DNA of 64,000 nt from Porphyromonas cangingivalis (GCF_900638305.1 NZ_LR134506.1:992001-1056000); one strand, 5' to 3'. Positions 27,553 through 36,362 are shown, counted from the first letter of the stretch. Notes: a model not told the origin generated them from the sequence alone. A program made the numbers and translations.

Positions 27553-27626
27553 TCGTACGACCGTCGACATCGATTCGTAAGATTCGATGCGACAAGTCTT
27601 ACGAATCGATTTATCGAATCTTACGA
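27553..27626. repeat. 22-bp-period repeat array, family II (locus E)
   Basis: The palindromic or near-palindromic octamers TCGTACGA (27553), TCGTAAGA (27575), TCTTACGA (27597) and TCTTACGA (27619) are spaced exactly 22 bases apart. Flanking GAT/ATC-rich sequence also forms imperfect inverted repeats across units. It lies between the divergent pyrF and pntAA genes. Confidence 0.8.
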
Positions 27627-27877
27627 CTTTTTTGGCACACCACCGATGGACGAGTGCGAGAGCGAAGGAGACCACCGATCCCACTCGTCCGCACCACAAC
27701 AATAATATATGACACTTGTAGGATAAGCCCATAACATCGCACAAGCCATGTCACTCTCGACAGACTCAGACACAGCTTTTGACAAGGATGGAGAGTCTGC
27801 TGTGCCCCATCGAAAATACATCATCGAGACACAACCGTTTTTTTTGAGAAAAAAAGAGTTAAATGGAAATAATGTCA

Positions 27878-27885
27878 TATATTTG
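27878..27885 (+). promoter_or_regulatory. -7 promoter box for the pntAA-pntAB-pntB operon
   Basis: TATATTTG is an exact -7 consensus match 90 bases upstream of pntAA. The -33 element is unclear. Confidence 0.5.
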
Positions 27886-27975
27886 TCGGAGTGAAGGAGG
27901 TGTTTTTCTTTCCCTCCTCATTCACGGACAAATCGCGGTACTAAACCTAACAATCAATATTAAAGAAGACGGATT

Positions 27976-29133
27976 ATGATTATTTGCGTCCCAAAAGAAA
28001 TTATGAAGGGAGAGTCCCGTGTGGCTGCTACCCCCGAAACAGTAAAGAAATTTGTTACTGATGGTGCGACAGTATTTGTCGAAAAAAATGCAGGCCACGC
28101 TTCTCTTCACGATGATGAAGACTACATCGCTGCCGGTGCAACAATCATCGAAGACACAAGAGCTTTGTTCGAAAAAGCTGATGTCATCCTCAAGGTGAAA
28201 GAACCCCTATTTAACGAGGCTCTCGGTGTGCACGAAGTCGAACTCATGCACAAGGGGCAGTACCTCATCACGTTTATCCACCCTGCATCTCCTGTCAACC
28301 ACGACATGGTGCGCAAGCTCGCTGCTCAGGGTGTCATCGGTCTTACCCTCGACGGTATCCCACGTATCTCTCGTGCTCAGAACCTCGATGCCCTCACCTC
28401 TATGAGTACTTGTGCAGGTTACAAGGGTATCCTCATGGCAGCTGACGATATGGCAAACTTCATGCCTCAGATGTTTACCGCTGTCGGTCAGATCAAGCCT
28501 GCAAAGGTCATGGTCATCGGTGTCGGTGTAGCAGGTCTCCAAGCACTTGCGACAGCTAAGAGACTCGGTGCGATCACTTATGCTGCCGACATCCGCCCTG
28601 CTGCTGTCGAACAAGCGACAAGCCTTGGTGCGAAGGTGGTTGAGACAGGCGTCCCTGCTGAGCTCGCCATTGCTGAAGGTGGTTATGCCAACAAGCTCCC
28701 CGATGATGTCCTCGCTCGTGAGCGTGAGATCCTCATGGAAACCATCAAGGAGATGGATGTCGTCTTCTGTAGCGCACTCATCCCCGGCAAGGTCGCTCCT
28801 ATCCTCATCACCGAAGACATGGTGAAGCAGATGAAGCGTGGCTCGGTCATCGTGGACATCTCCATCGACCAAGGTGGTAACTGTGCCATCACTCCTGCCG
28901 GTGGTAAGGAGGTCAAGCATGGTGTCCTCCTCAATGGTATCAAAAACATCCCGGGGCTTATCCCTAACAGCTCGACTTGGATGTTCTCACAGAATGTGTA
29001 CAACCTCGTGAAGTACCTCACCAAGGACGGCAAGATCAGCCTCGACATGAGCGATGAGATCTGCCAGAAGATCATCGTCACTCGTGATGGCGAGATCGTC
29101 CACACGGGTACTCGTGAAGCAATGGGTATCTGA
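27976..29133 (+). CDS. pntAA: NAD(P) transhydrogenase subunit alpha part 1 (PntAA)
   Basis: Domain I of the proton-translocating transhydrogenase, the soluble NAD(H)-binding subunit, 385 residues. It begins MIICVPKEIMKGESRVAATPETV. The motif RAQNLDALTSMSTCAGYKGI and the Rossmann segment VMVIGVGVAGLQALATAKRLGA are typical. It resembles alanine dehydrogenase, to which this domain is related, but the two downstream genes encode the membrane and domain III parts and settle the call. As in many bacteria, the alpha subunit is split into PntAA and PntAB. Confidence 0.93.
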   Translation: MIICVPKEIMKGESRVAATPETVKKFVTDGATVFVEKNAGHASLHDDEDYIAAGATIIEDTRALFEKADVILKVKEPLFNEALGVHEVELMHKGQYLITFIHPASPVNHDMVRKLAAQGVIGLTLDGIPRISRAQNLDALTSMSTCAGYKGILMAADDMANFMPQMFTAVGQIKPAKVMVIGVGVAGLQALATAKRLGAITYAADIRPAAVEQATSLGAKVVETGVPAELAIAEGGYANKLPDDVLAREREILMETIKEMDVVFCSALIPGKVAPILITEDMVKQMKRGSVIVDISIDQGGNCAITPAGGKEVKHGVLLNGIKNIPGLIPNSSTWMFSQNVYNLVKYLTKDGKISLDMSDEICQKIIVTRDGEIVHTGTREAMGI

Positions 29134-29156
29134 TCCCATCGTTTGAGAAATACCTG

Positions 29157-29214
29157 AGAGGGTTGGGGCAACCTTGATTTTATCAACATTGTTCCCGACC
29201 CTCTATGTTTTTAA
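29157..29214 (+). terminator. Hairpin between pntAA and pntAB
   Basis: AGAGGGTTGGG pairs with CCCGACCCTCT (29157-29204, one G-T pair, long loop), followed by ATGTTTTTAATC. It could attenuate transcription between pntAA and pntAB or stabilise the upstream message, giving more PntAA than the membrane subunits. Confidence 0.55.
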
Positions 29215-29232
29215 TCATATAGACAAAACATT

Positions 29233-29562
29233 ATGGATAATCCAATCGTATTGGTGGTTGTCTTCATCATCTCCGCCATACTGGGCTACAAGGTGATCAA
29301 AAACATCCCAAGCCTACTGCATACCCCCCTCATGTCGGGTATGAACGCCTTGTCGGGAGTCACTGCCGTGGGAGCTATCATTGTCATCATCTCCATCTTT
29401 ACAAGCAGAAGCCTTGAGGTCGGCAGTGCCGGCTATTATATCGCCATCCTCATCGGAGCGTTGGGCTTGATCCTCGCGATGATCAACATCGTCGGCGGCT
29501 TCGGTGTGACAGACAGAATGCTTCGTATGTTCAACAAAAAGAAGAAAGGAGGGAATGAGTGA
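29233..29562 (+). CDS. pntAB: NAD(P) transhydrogenase subunit alpha part 2 (PntAB)
   Basis: The small membrane part of domain II, 109 residues with three hydrophobic helices (VLVVVFIISAILGY, GVTAVGAIIVIISIF, YIAILIGALGLILAMINIVGGFGV). The conserved LLHTPLMSGMNALSG loop-helix and the C-terminal GGFGVTDRML motif are diagnostic. Its stop overlaps the pntB start (TGATG), so the two membrane subunits are translationally coupled. The position I recall as a histidine in Thermus-type alpha2 (ahead of a GV in the third helix) is Ser here. Confidence 0.93.
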   Translation: MDNPIVLVVVFIISAILGYKVIKNIPSLLHTPLMSGMNALSGVTAVGAIIVIISIFTSRSLEVGSAGYYIAILIGALGLILAMINIVGGFGVTDRMLRMFNKKKKGGNE

Positions 29563-32500
29563 TGAATATGTTTTTGATGATCATTATCCCTATACTCGTC
29601 CTCGTCGGACTCATCATGATGAGCCGTGTGCAGACGGCTGTCAAAGGTAACGGATTGAGCATCTTTGCCATGACTCTTGCCATCCTCGCGACCGTACTCT
29701 CGGCAGGAGCATCTTGGATCACATACATCGCCGTCGGTGCGTGTCTGCTCATCGGTGGAGGCATCGGCTGGATGATGGCCAAGCGTGTACAGATGATACA
29801 GATGCCACAGATGGTGGGTCTCCTCAATGGTCTGGGAGGTGGTGCATCGGCATTGGTGGGCTTCCTCACCGTGGCAGGCATCGGCACGACCGGCTCTGTC
29901 TTTGAGGTAGTCACAGGTGTACTTGCCATCCTCATCGGTATGCTGACCCTTACCGGTAGTCTTGTGGCAGCGGGTAAGTTGCACAGAGTGCTTCCTCAGA
30001 AGCCCATCGTGCTCCCCGGACACATGGGTATAGTTTATCTGCTATTGGCGCTATCGCTACTCTCACTGCTTTGGGGTGCATTCGCCTATGATGCGTCATC
30101 GATGTTGTGGATCATCCTCCTTGCAGCAGTGGCATCGGGACTCTTCGGTGTCGTCTTCGCTATCCGTGTCGGAGGAGCAGACATGCCTATCACAATCTCA
30201 CTCCTCAACTCGCTCAGTGGTGTGGCAGGCGGTATTGCCGGTATGGCAGTAGGCAACGTGATGCTCGTGGCGGTCGGAGGTATCGTCGGGGCTTCGGGGC
30301 TTCTCCTCACACAGGTCATGTGCCGTGCGATGAACCGCCAGCTCATGGACATCCTTCTCGGTAAGAGTGCAGCCCCATCCAAGTCAAAGGCAACACAAGC
30401 AACAAAGACCGTAGAAACAACGAAAGAAGAGATTGCTGAAACGAAGAAAGGTCACTCCCTATCCGAAGTCCTTAACTCGGCAAAGAATGTCATCATCGTA
30501 CCGGGTTACGGTATGGCTCTTGCCCAAGCTCAACATCAAGTCAAGCAACTTGCCGACACGCTCGAACGCAAAGGGGCTCAGGTGCGCTATGCCATCCACC
30601 CCGTAGCCGGTCGTATGCCGGGACACATGAATGTCCTCCTTGCAGAAGCGGATGTCAATTATGACGTGCTCTTCGAGATGGAAGCCATCAATGATGACTT
30701 CAAGGATGCTGATCTCGTTGTCGTTATCGGTGCCAACGACGTCCTCAACCCTGCCGCACGTGAGGCCGAAGGCACCCCTATCTACGGTATGCCCGTCCTC
30801 AATGTAGATCAAGCTAAACACGTGGTCATCTGTAACTTCGACCGCAACCCAGGTTATGCAGGAGTGCCTAATCCTCTCTACGACCGTGCAGAGGGTGTAG
30901 ATCTCTTGTTGGGTGATGCGAAAGAGACAATCACCAACCTCCTTGATCAGATCACCACAAAGCCTGCAACAGCACCAAAGACCGTCGGTGGTAGTTCATC
31001 CGAATGGCTACAGTCGGCAAAGAACGTCATCATCGTACCGGGTTATGGTATGGCACTCGCCCAAGCACAGCATCAGGTCAAACAACTTGCCGACACGCTC
31101 GAACGCAAGGGTGCTCAGGTACGTTATGCCATCCACCCCGTAGCCGGTCGTATGCCGGGTCACATGAATGTCCTCCTTGCAGAAGCCGATGTCAATTATG
31201 ATGTGCTCTTCGAGATGGAAGCCATCAATGATGACTTCAAGGATACAGACCTCGTCATCGTCGTAGGCGCAAATGACGTCCTCAACCCTGCTGCACGCGA
31301 AGCCGAAGGCACACCGATCTATGGTATGCCCGTCCTCAATGTAGATCAAGCTAAGCACGTGGTCATCTGCAACTTCGACCGCAACCCAGGTTATGCAGGA
31401 GTGCCTAATCCTCTTTATGACCGTGCAGAGGGCGTTCGCCTCATGCTCGGGGATGCGAAGGAGTCCCTTGCGACCCTCTTGGATGAAGCAAACACAAAAG
31501 CGACCGCACCTGTAGCAAGTACTCCGACGTCACCTTCGACTGCATGGTTACAATCAGCTAAGAACGTCATCATCGTACCGGGTTACGGTATGGCACTCGC
31601 TCAAGCACAGCATCAGGTCAAACAACTTGCCGACACGCTCGAACGCAAGGGGGCTCAGGTGCGCTATGCCATCCACCCCGTAGCCGGTCGTATGCCGGGT
31701 CACATGAATGTCCTCCTTGCAGAAGCAGATGTCGACTACGATGTACTCTTTGAGATGGAAGCCATCAATGACGACTTCAAGGATACAGACCTCGTCATCG
31801 TCGTAGGCGCAAATGACGTCCTCAATCCTGCTGCACGCGAAGCCGAAGGCACACCGATTTACGGTATGCCCGTCCTCAATGTAGATCAGGCTAAGCACGT
31901 GGTCATCTGCAACTTCGACCGCAATCCCGGTTATGCAGGTGTGCCTAACCCTCTTTACGATCGTCCCGAAGGCGTTCGTCTCATGCTCGGGGATGCGAAG
32001 GAGTCCCTTGCGACCCTCTTAGATGAAGTCAATACGAAGGATGCTACTCCTGTGGCAGAGCAGACCGGCGAGACCTCTTCAGACTGGTTGAAGTCGGCAA
32101 AGAGCGTCATCATCGTACCAGGCTATGGTATGGCACTCGCTCAGGCTCAACATCAGGTGAAGCAACTTGCAGACAAACTCGAACGTGGAGGTGCAAAGGT
32201 GCGTTATGCCATCCACCCCGTAGCCGGTCGTATGCCGGGACACATGAATGTCCTCCTTGCAGAAGCGGATGTCGACTACGACCTTCTCTTCGAGATGGAG
32301 GCCATCAACGATGACTTTGAAGAGACGGATCTCGTCATCGTCATCGGTGCCAACGACGTCCTCAACCCTGCCGCACGTGAAGCCGAAGGCACACCGATTT
32401 ACGGTATGCCCGTCCTCAATGTAGATCAGGCTAAGCACGTGGTCATCTGCAACTTCGACCGCAACCCCGGTTATGCCGGCGTCCCCAACCCTCTATACGA

Positions 32501-32573
32501 TAGAGAAAAAGGTGTCCGCCTGATACTTGGCGATGCGAAGGAGTCATTGATTACCCTCATTTCCGAATTCTAA
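29562..32573 (+). CDS. pntB: NAD(P) transhydrogenase subunit beta with four tandem domain III copies
   Basis: PntB couples proton flow to hydride transfer between NAD(H) and NADP(H). Residues 1-270 are a normal membrane domain II of about nine helices. A Lys/Thr linker leads to domain III, which is present four times, starting at residues 306, 485, 665 and 845, instead of once. Each copy has VPGYGMALAQAQHQV, IHPVAGRMPGHMNVLLAEA, GANDVLNPAAREAEGTP, GYAGVPNPLY and LGDAKE. Ala/Thr/Pro/Ser-rich linkers of about 20 residues separate copies. The total of about 1003 residues is over twice the usual length of about 460. The NADP 2'-phosphate triplet Lys-Arg-Ser is Asn-Phe-Asp in every copy. The start is the ATG at 29562, overlapping the pntAB stop. 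Confidence 0.95.
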   Translation: MNMFLMIIIPILVLVGLIMMSRVQTAVKGNGLSIFAMTLAILATVLSAGASWITYIAVGACLLIGGGIGWMMAKRVQMIQMPQMVGLLNGLGGGASALVGFLTVAGIGTTGSVFEVVTGVLAILIGMLTLTGSLVAAGKLHRVLPQKPIVLPGHMGIVYLLLALSLLSLLWGAFAYDASSMLWIILLAAVASGLFGVVFAIRVGGADMPITISLLNSLSGVAGGIAGMAVGNVMLVAVGGIVGASGLLLTQVMCRAMNRQLMDILLGKSAAPSKSKATQATKTVETTKEEIAETKKGHSLSEVLNSAKNVIIVPGYGMALAQAQHQVKQLADTLERKGAQVRYAIHPVAGRMPGHMNVLLAEADVNYDVLFEMEAINDDFKDADLVVVIGANDVLNPAAREAEGTPIYGMPVLNVDQAKHVVICNFDRNPGYAGVPNPLYDRAEGVDLLLGDAKETITNLLDQITTKPATAPKTVGGSSSEWLQSAKNVIIVPGYGMALAQAQHQVKQLADTLERKGAQVRYAIHPVAGRMPGHMNVLLAEADVNYDVLFEMEAINDDFKDTDLVIVVGANDVLNPAAREAEGTPIYGMPVLNVDQAKHVVICNFDRNPGYAGVPNPLYDRAEGVRLMLGDAKESLATLLDEANTKATAPVASTPTSPSTAWLQSAKNVIIVPGYGMALAQAQHQVKQLADTLERKGAQVRYAIHPVAGRMPGHMNVLLAEADVDYDVLFEMEAINDDFKDTDLVIVVGANDVLNPAAREAEGTPIYGMPVLNVDQAKHVVICNFDRNPGYAGVPNPLYDRPEGVRLMLGDAKESLATLLDEVNTKDATPVAEQTGETSSDWLKSAKSVIIVPGYGMALAQAQHQVKQLADKLERGGAKVRYAIHPVAGRMPGHMNVLLAEADVDYDLLFEMEAINDDFEETDLVIVIGANDVLNPAAREAEGTPIYGMPVLNVDQAKHVVICNFDRNPGYAGVPNPLYDREKGVRLILGDAKESLITLISEF
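30477..31013 (+). repeat. pntB domain III repeat copy 1
   Basis: First of four tandem domain III coding units, 537 bases including linker. Distinctive residues are KDADLVVVIGAND and the ending GVDLLLGDAKETITNLLDQ. Confidence 0.9.
31014..31553 (+). repeat. pntB domain III repeat copy 2
   Basis: Second unit, 540 bases. It reads KDTDLVIVVGAND and GVRLMLGDAKESLATLLDE, nearly identical to copy 3 at DNA and protein level. Confidence 0.9.
31554..32093 (+). repeat. pntB domain III repeat copy 3
   Basis: Third unit, 540 bases. It differs from copy 2 mainly in DVDYD for DVNYD, DRPEG for DRAEG, and the linker. Confidence 0.9.
32094..32573 (+). repeat. pntB domain III repeat copy 4
   Basis: Last unit, 480 bases to the stop, without a trailing linker. 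It is the most divergent copy: LERGGAKV, DLLFEME, FEETDLVIVIG and the ending SLITLISEF. Confidence 0.9.
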
Positions 32574-32595
32574 CATTCAGATAAACATCTATAAT

Positions 32596-32650
32596 AAACC
32601 ACCCCTCAAAGCCGAAACCTTTCGGTCTCTGAGGGGTGGTTTTAGTTTTT
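32596..32650 (+). terminator. Intrinsic terminator of the pnt operon
   Basis: A perfect 13-bp outer stem (32596-32608 with 32630-32642, ACCACCCCTCA/TGAGGGGTGGT) with an inner CCGAAA/TTTCGG stem is followed by TTAGTTTTT. Confidence 0.9.
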
Positions 32651-32974
32651 CTCGATACACCCATATCACTTCTCCAACCCTCACTAAAAGTCATCGAAAG
32701 CACAAACAGAATCCCCTGACTTATTAAACCTTTTAGATCCACATAGACTTCAAGCCAGATCATTTTTGGCATCAAATAAACATTGAAGCGGAAACATAAC
32801 AAAGAGGATCTTCCAACACAAAATGGTCCAAAGAAAAAAATCAAGCCTCATAAATAATGATATAATTCATCATCAGAGCAATTTTCACTCATCACTTCAA
32901 TCCATCGGACAGCAAAAAAGTATTCTGCGGGTATCGGAGTGCACTCAGACTCATAAAAAAGAGAATTTTCACCA

Positions 32975-32992
32975 ATACCTGATTTCAGGTAT
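32975..32992. promoter_or_regulatory. 18-bp palindrome upstream of pflB
   Basis: ATACCTGA-TT-TCAGGTAT is a perfect dyad 222 bases upstream of the pflB start. It could be a regulator site or a small hairpin. Confidence 0.35.
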
Positions 32993-33143
32993 CAAGAAGA
33001 CGAAATCCCACCCACTCATAACATACTATAGGTATACTGATAATCAGAGAGAAAACATTTTTTGAATTGGCACAAAAATATGCCTCAGAAAAAGAGAAAA
33101 GATAGTTGCAAATTCGTAATAATGTGCTTTCTTTGCACCTGAA

Positions 33144-33165
33144 ATTGCAAAGTCCATTTTGCAAT
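33144..33165. promoter_or_regulatory. 22-bp palindromic operator candidate upstream of pflB
   Basis: ATTGCAAA-N6-TTTGCAAT is a perfect inverted repeat with the half-site size and spacing of a Crp/Fnr-family or similar dimeric regulator site. It lies 49 bases before the pflB start, in a gene expected to respond to oxygen or redox. Confidence 0.5.
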
Positions 33166-33213
33166 TTTAGACAATCAAAGCGATTTATTGATATAATTAT
33201 CTATTTAACTACT

Positions 33214-35442
33214 ATGGATGTAATGGATTTTGTTGGCGGACTTTGGCAGAAAGAGATAAATGTCCGTGATTTTGTTGCCAAGAACGTATCTCCTTATGAT
33301 GGTGATGCGTCTTTCCTTGCACCCGCAACTGAAAAAACCAAAGCCGTATGGCAAAAGTGTCTTACGGCACTCAAAGAGGAGCGTGAAAATAATGGGGTGC
33401 GCTCCATAGACACCAAAACCATCTCGACAATCACAGCCTTTGCGCCCGGATATATTGACAAGGAGAATGAAGTGATCTTCGGTCTCCAAACGGACGAAGT
33501 GCTCCGTAGAGGGATGAAACCTTTCGGCGGATATAAAGTGGTCGAGAAAGCTGTCGAAGAGAATGGTCTCGAAGTGGATGAGCGTGTACGAGACATCTTC
33601 ACGCATTACCGCAAGACTCACAACGATGGCGTATTCGATGCTTACACCGAGGAGATACGCCAGTACCGCAGCTTGGGCTTCTTGACCGGTCTGCCCGACA
33701 ACTATGCACGTGGCCGTGTCATCGGTGACTACCGCCGTCTGGCGCTCTATGGTAGCGATCGCCTTATCCAAGCGAAGGAAGAAGACCTTAACAACATCAC
33801 AGGCCCTATGACTGAGCACACCATCCGCTTGCGCGAAGAGGTGAGCGAACAGATCAAGGCACTCAGAGAGATCACAGAGATGGCTGCCATGTACGGCTTC
33901 GATGTCCGTCGCCCTGCACTCAACGCTTCGGAAGCGGTACAATGGGTGTACTTCGCTTATCTCGCAGCGATCAAAGATCAAGATGGTGCTGCAATGTCAC
34001 TCGGCAACGTATCTTCTTTCCTCGATATCTACATCAAGTACGATATGGATCACAGAGGCTTGACGGAAGAGTTGGCTCAAGAGCTTATCGACCAGTTTGT
34101 GATCAAACTGCGTATGGTACGCCACTTGCGTATGAATTCATACAACGAAATCTTTGCAGGCGATCCCACGTGGGTGACCGAGTCTGTCGGCGGATGCCTT
34201 GTAGACGGTCGCCACAAGGTGACAAAGACTTCGTTCCGCTTCCTCCAGACCCTTTACAACCTCGGTCCCAGCCCGGAACCCAACCTCACCATACTCTGGA
34301 GTCAAGACTTGCCACAGGGGTTCAAGGACTTCTGTGCCCAGGTATCGATCGAGACATCCTCAATACAGTACGAAAATGATGATCTCATGCGCACCACTCG
34401 TTGTAGTGACGACTATGGTATCGCCTGCTGTGTCTCCTACCAAGAGATCGGCAAGCAGATACAGTTCTTCGGAGCTCGTACCAACTTGGCAAAGTCGCTC
34501 CTCCTTGCTCTCAACGGTGGTCGCTGTGAGTTTACGGGGACTCGATTGATTGAAGGTATCCCAGAGCTTAAGAGCGACCTCTTGGACTTCGACGAAGTAT
34601 GGGCTAATTACCTCATTGTGCTGAAAGAGATCGCACGTGTCTACAACGAGTCCATGAACATCATACACTATATGCACGATAAATATTACTACGAACGTGC
34701 ACAGATGGCATTCATCGACACAGATCCGGCGATCAATCTTGCCTACGGTGTGGCAGGTCTCTCCATCGTGGCCGACTCCCTCTCTGCGATCAAGTATGCC
34801 AAAGTGACAGCAAAGCGCAACGAGCAGGGGCTTACAGAGGGCTTCGACACAGTAGGCGAATACCCTTGCTATGGCAATGATGACGATCGTGTGGACATGA
34901 TCGCCAAGGATGTGACACATACGTTCAGCCAGATGCTCAAGGCTCTACCTATCTACAAGAACGCACAGCCTACACTCTCTGTCCTCACCATCACAAGCAA
35001 CGTGATGTACGGCAAGAAGACCGGAGCGACACCCGATGGTCGTGAGAAGGGTGTTGCCTTTGCACCCGGAGCGAACCCCATGCACGGACGAGACAGCCAC
35101 GGTGCCATCGCATCGCTCTCCTCTGTGGCGAAGCTGAACTATGCAGATGCAGAGGACGGTATCAGCAATACTTTCTCCATCATCCCCCACTCTTTGGGCT
35201 CAAACAGAGAAGAACAAGTCGAAAATCTCACCTGCATGATGGATGGATACTTCAGCAAGGGTGCACACCACCTCAATGTCAATGTCCTCAACAGAGAGAT
35301 GCTTGAGGATGCGATGATCCACCCCGAGAACTATCCTCAACTCACGATCCGTGTCTCGGGCTACGCTGTGAACTTCATCAAGCTGAGCCGTGAGCATCAG
35401 TTGGAAGTAATCTCTCGTTCGTTCCACAAACGTATGGGTTGA
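33214..35442 (+). CDS. pflB: Formate C-acetyltransferase (pyruvate formate-lyase)
   Basis: A glycyl-radical enzyme converting pyruvate and CoA to acetyl-CoA and formate under anaerobic conditions, 742 residues. The active-site cysteine pair is Cys405-Cys406 in GIACCVSYQ. The radical glycine is Gly716 in RVSGYAVNF near the C-terminus. I chose the ATG at 33214 ([20 protein letters not shown]), which matches family N-termini; the frame is open back to 33106 but that part is non-coding in character and overlaps the palindrome. The activase gene starts two bases after the stop. Confidence 0.97.
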   Translation: MDVMDFVGGLWQKEINVRDFVAKNVSPYDGDASFLAPATEKTKAVWQKCLTALKEERENNGVRSIDTKTISTITAFAPGYIDKENEVIFGLQTDEVLRRGMKPFGGYKVVEKAVEENGLEVDERVRDIFTHYRKTHNDGVFDAYTEEIRQYRSLGFLTGLPDNYARGRVIGDYRRLALYGSDRLIQAKEEDLNNITGPMTEHTIRLREEVSEQIKALREITEMAAMYGFDVRRPALNASEAVQWVYFAYLAAIKDQDGAAMSLGNVSSFLDIYIKYDMDHRGLTEELAQELIDQFVIKLRMVRHLRMNSYNEIFAGDPTWVTESVGGCLVDGRHKVTKTSFRFLQTLYNLGPSPEPNLTILWSQDLPQGFKDFCAQVSIETSSIQYENDDLMRTTRCSDDYGIACCVSYQEIGKQIQFFGARTNLAKSLLLALNGGRCEFTGTRLIEGIPELKSDLLDFDEVWANYLIVLKEIARVYNESMNIIHYMHDKYYYERAQMAFIDTDPAINLAYGVAGLSIVADSLSAIKYAKVTAKRNEQGLTEGFDTVGEYPCYGNDDDRVDMIAKDVTHTFSQMLKALPIYKNAQPTLSVLTITSNVMYGKKTGATPDGREKGVAFAPGANPMHGRDSHGAIASLSSVAKLNYADAEDGISNTFSIIPHSLGSNREEQVENLTCMMDGYFSKGAHHLNVNVLNREMLEDAMIHPENYPQLTIRVSGYAVNFIKLSREHQLEVISRSFHKRMG

Positions 35443-35444
35443 AG

Positions 35445-36188
35445 ATGACAGAAAACTACCCCATCAGGGTGCACTCTTTTGAATCTATGGGAACATTCGA
35501 CGGGCCGGGACTCCGGCTCGTAGTCTTCTTGCAAGGGTGCAACTTCAAGTGTCTCTACTGTGCCAACCCCGATACCATCCCCATAGGCTCCGGAGGTAAG
35601 CTCATCCCTATCGAAGAGATATTGAGACGAGCCATCAGCGAAAAGCCTTTTTTCGGGAAGCGGGGAGGCGTCACTTTCAGCGGAGGAGAGCCTACCGTGC
35701 AGGCCAAAGAGCTCATCCCTCTCTGTCGTATGCTCAAGGCGAATGGGATCCATATCTGCATAGACACGAATGGCAGTATCTCAAACGATCATGTCCGCGA
35801 ACTCATATCCCTCGTAGACATGGTTCTGCTCGACTGCAAAGAGTTTGATCCCATACGACACAAGGCCATCACACAGAGGGAAAACACTCAGGTACTAAAG
35901 ACCGCCGAATATCTCGCTTCTATCGGGAAACCCGTCCGACTGCGGTACGTACTCGTACCGGGCTACACGGACTTTACCGAAGACCTCGAAGCATGGGGCG
36001 CACACTTCTCACAATACAAAAACATCGACCGTGTCGAAGTCTTACCCTACCACACCTATGGCAAACATAAGTATGAATCCATGGGCTCCGAGTACCTGCT
36101 GGAAGCTGTCCGAGAACCCTCACCAGAGGAGATCGACAGTGCCAAAGCCATCTTATCAAAATACTTCGACAACGTTTGGTCTCAGTAA
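35445..36188 (+). CDS. pflA: Pyruvate formate-lyase 1-activating enzyme
   Basis: A radical SAM enzyme that installs the glycyl radical on PflB, 247 residues. The 4Fe-4S cluster cysteines are Cys32, Cys36 and Cys39 in GCNFKCLYC. The GGVTFSGGEP motif for SAM binding follows. There is no ferredoxin-like insert, as expected for a PFL activase. The start is the ATG at 35445, two bases after the pflB stop; an in-frame TTG at 35439 is less likely. It is co-transcribed with pflB. Confidence 0.96.
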   Translation: MTENYPIRVHSFESMGTFDGPGLRLVVFLQGCNFKCLYCANPDTIPIGSGGKLIPIEEILRRAISEKPFFGKRGGVTFSGGEPTVQAKELIPLCRMLKANGIHICIDTNGSISNDHVRELISLVDMVLLDCKEFDPIRHKAITQRENTQVLKTAEYLASIGKPVRLRYVLVPGYTDFTEDLEAWGAHFSQYKNIDRVEVLPYHTYGKHKYESMGSEYLLEAVREPSPEEIDSAKAILSKYFDNVWSQ

Positions 36189-36208
36189 AATGTGACTTCT
36201 ACAATCGA

Positions 36209-36252
36209 CAGAGGAGCTGACCGCAACTGCGACAGTTCCTCTGCTTTCTTTA
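36209..36252 (+). terminator. Intrinsic terminator of pflB-pflA
   Basis: An 11-bp stem (36209-36219 with 36233-36243, CAGAGGAGCTG/CAGTTCCTCTG, one mismatch) with a 13-base loop is followed by CTTTCTTT, 21 bases after the pflA stop. Confidence 0.7.
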
Positions 36253-36298
36253 CAGAAAAGGAGGGACATGGTAGGATTTCCTACTCGGCAATAGAAAG

Positions 36299-36362
36299 TA
36301 TTCTGTCTCACAGCAGAACACTTTCTGTTGGGTAGCAGAATGCACTCTGTCAGCATGCAGAA
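36299..36362. repeat. 22-bp-period repeat array, family I (locus C)
   Basis: TATTCTGT (36299), CTTTCTGT (36321) and CACTCTGT (36343) are spaced exactly 22 bases apart, each followed by an interval ending in CAGAA. Junctions read CAGAACACTTTCTG and CAGAATGCACTCTG. The array lies about 55 bases upstream of the trpS promoter box. Confidence 0.8.

Larger units (their letters stand above)
27335..27975. other. Divergent intergenic region between pyrF and pntAA
   Basis: About 640 bases with no credible gene. It holds the pyrF -7 box, a four-unit family II 22-bp array in the middle, and the pntAA -7 box. DNA at 27640-27850 shows no recognised signal. Confidence 0.6.
32574..33213. other. Intergenic region between pntB and pflB
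   Basis: About 640 bases without a credible gene. After the pntB terminator, 32650-32960 is AT-rich with nothing recognised. Two palindromes lie at 32975 and 33144, the latter 49 bases upstream of the pflB start. An incomplete promoter-like CTTTCTTTGCA lies near 33127. Confidence 0.55.

Noticed and set aside
27976-29133. Alanine dehydrogenase (ald)
   Set aside because: The fold is related, but the gene is followed by pntAB and pntB and carries the RAQNLDALTSMSTCAGYKG motif of transhydrogenase domain I.
32921-32960. A further family I repeat locus (TATTCTG at about 32929)
   Set aside because: There is one clear unit; the next possible one is at 21 rather than 22 bases and lacks CAGAA half-sites. 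This is not distinguishable from chance.
33106-33213. Longer PflB N-terminus starting at 33106
   Set aside because: The extra 36 residues do not match the family, include the palindromic operator region, and precede a well-placed ATG with the conserved start.
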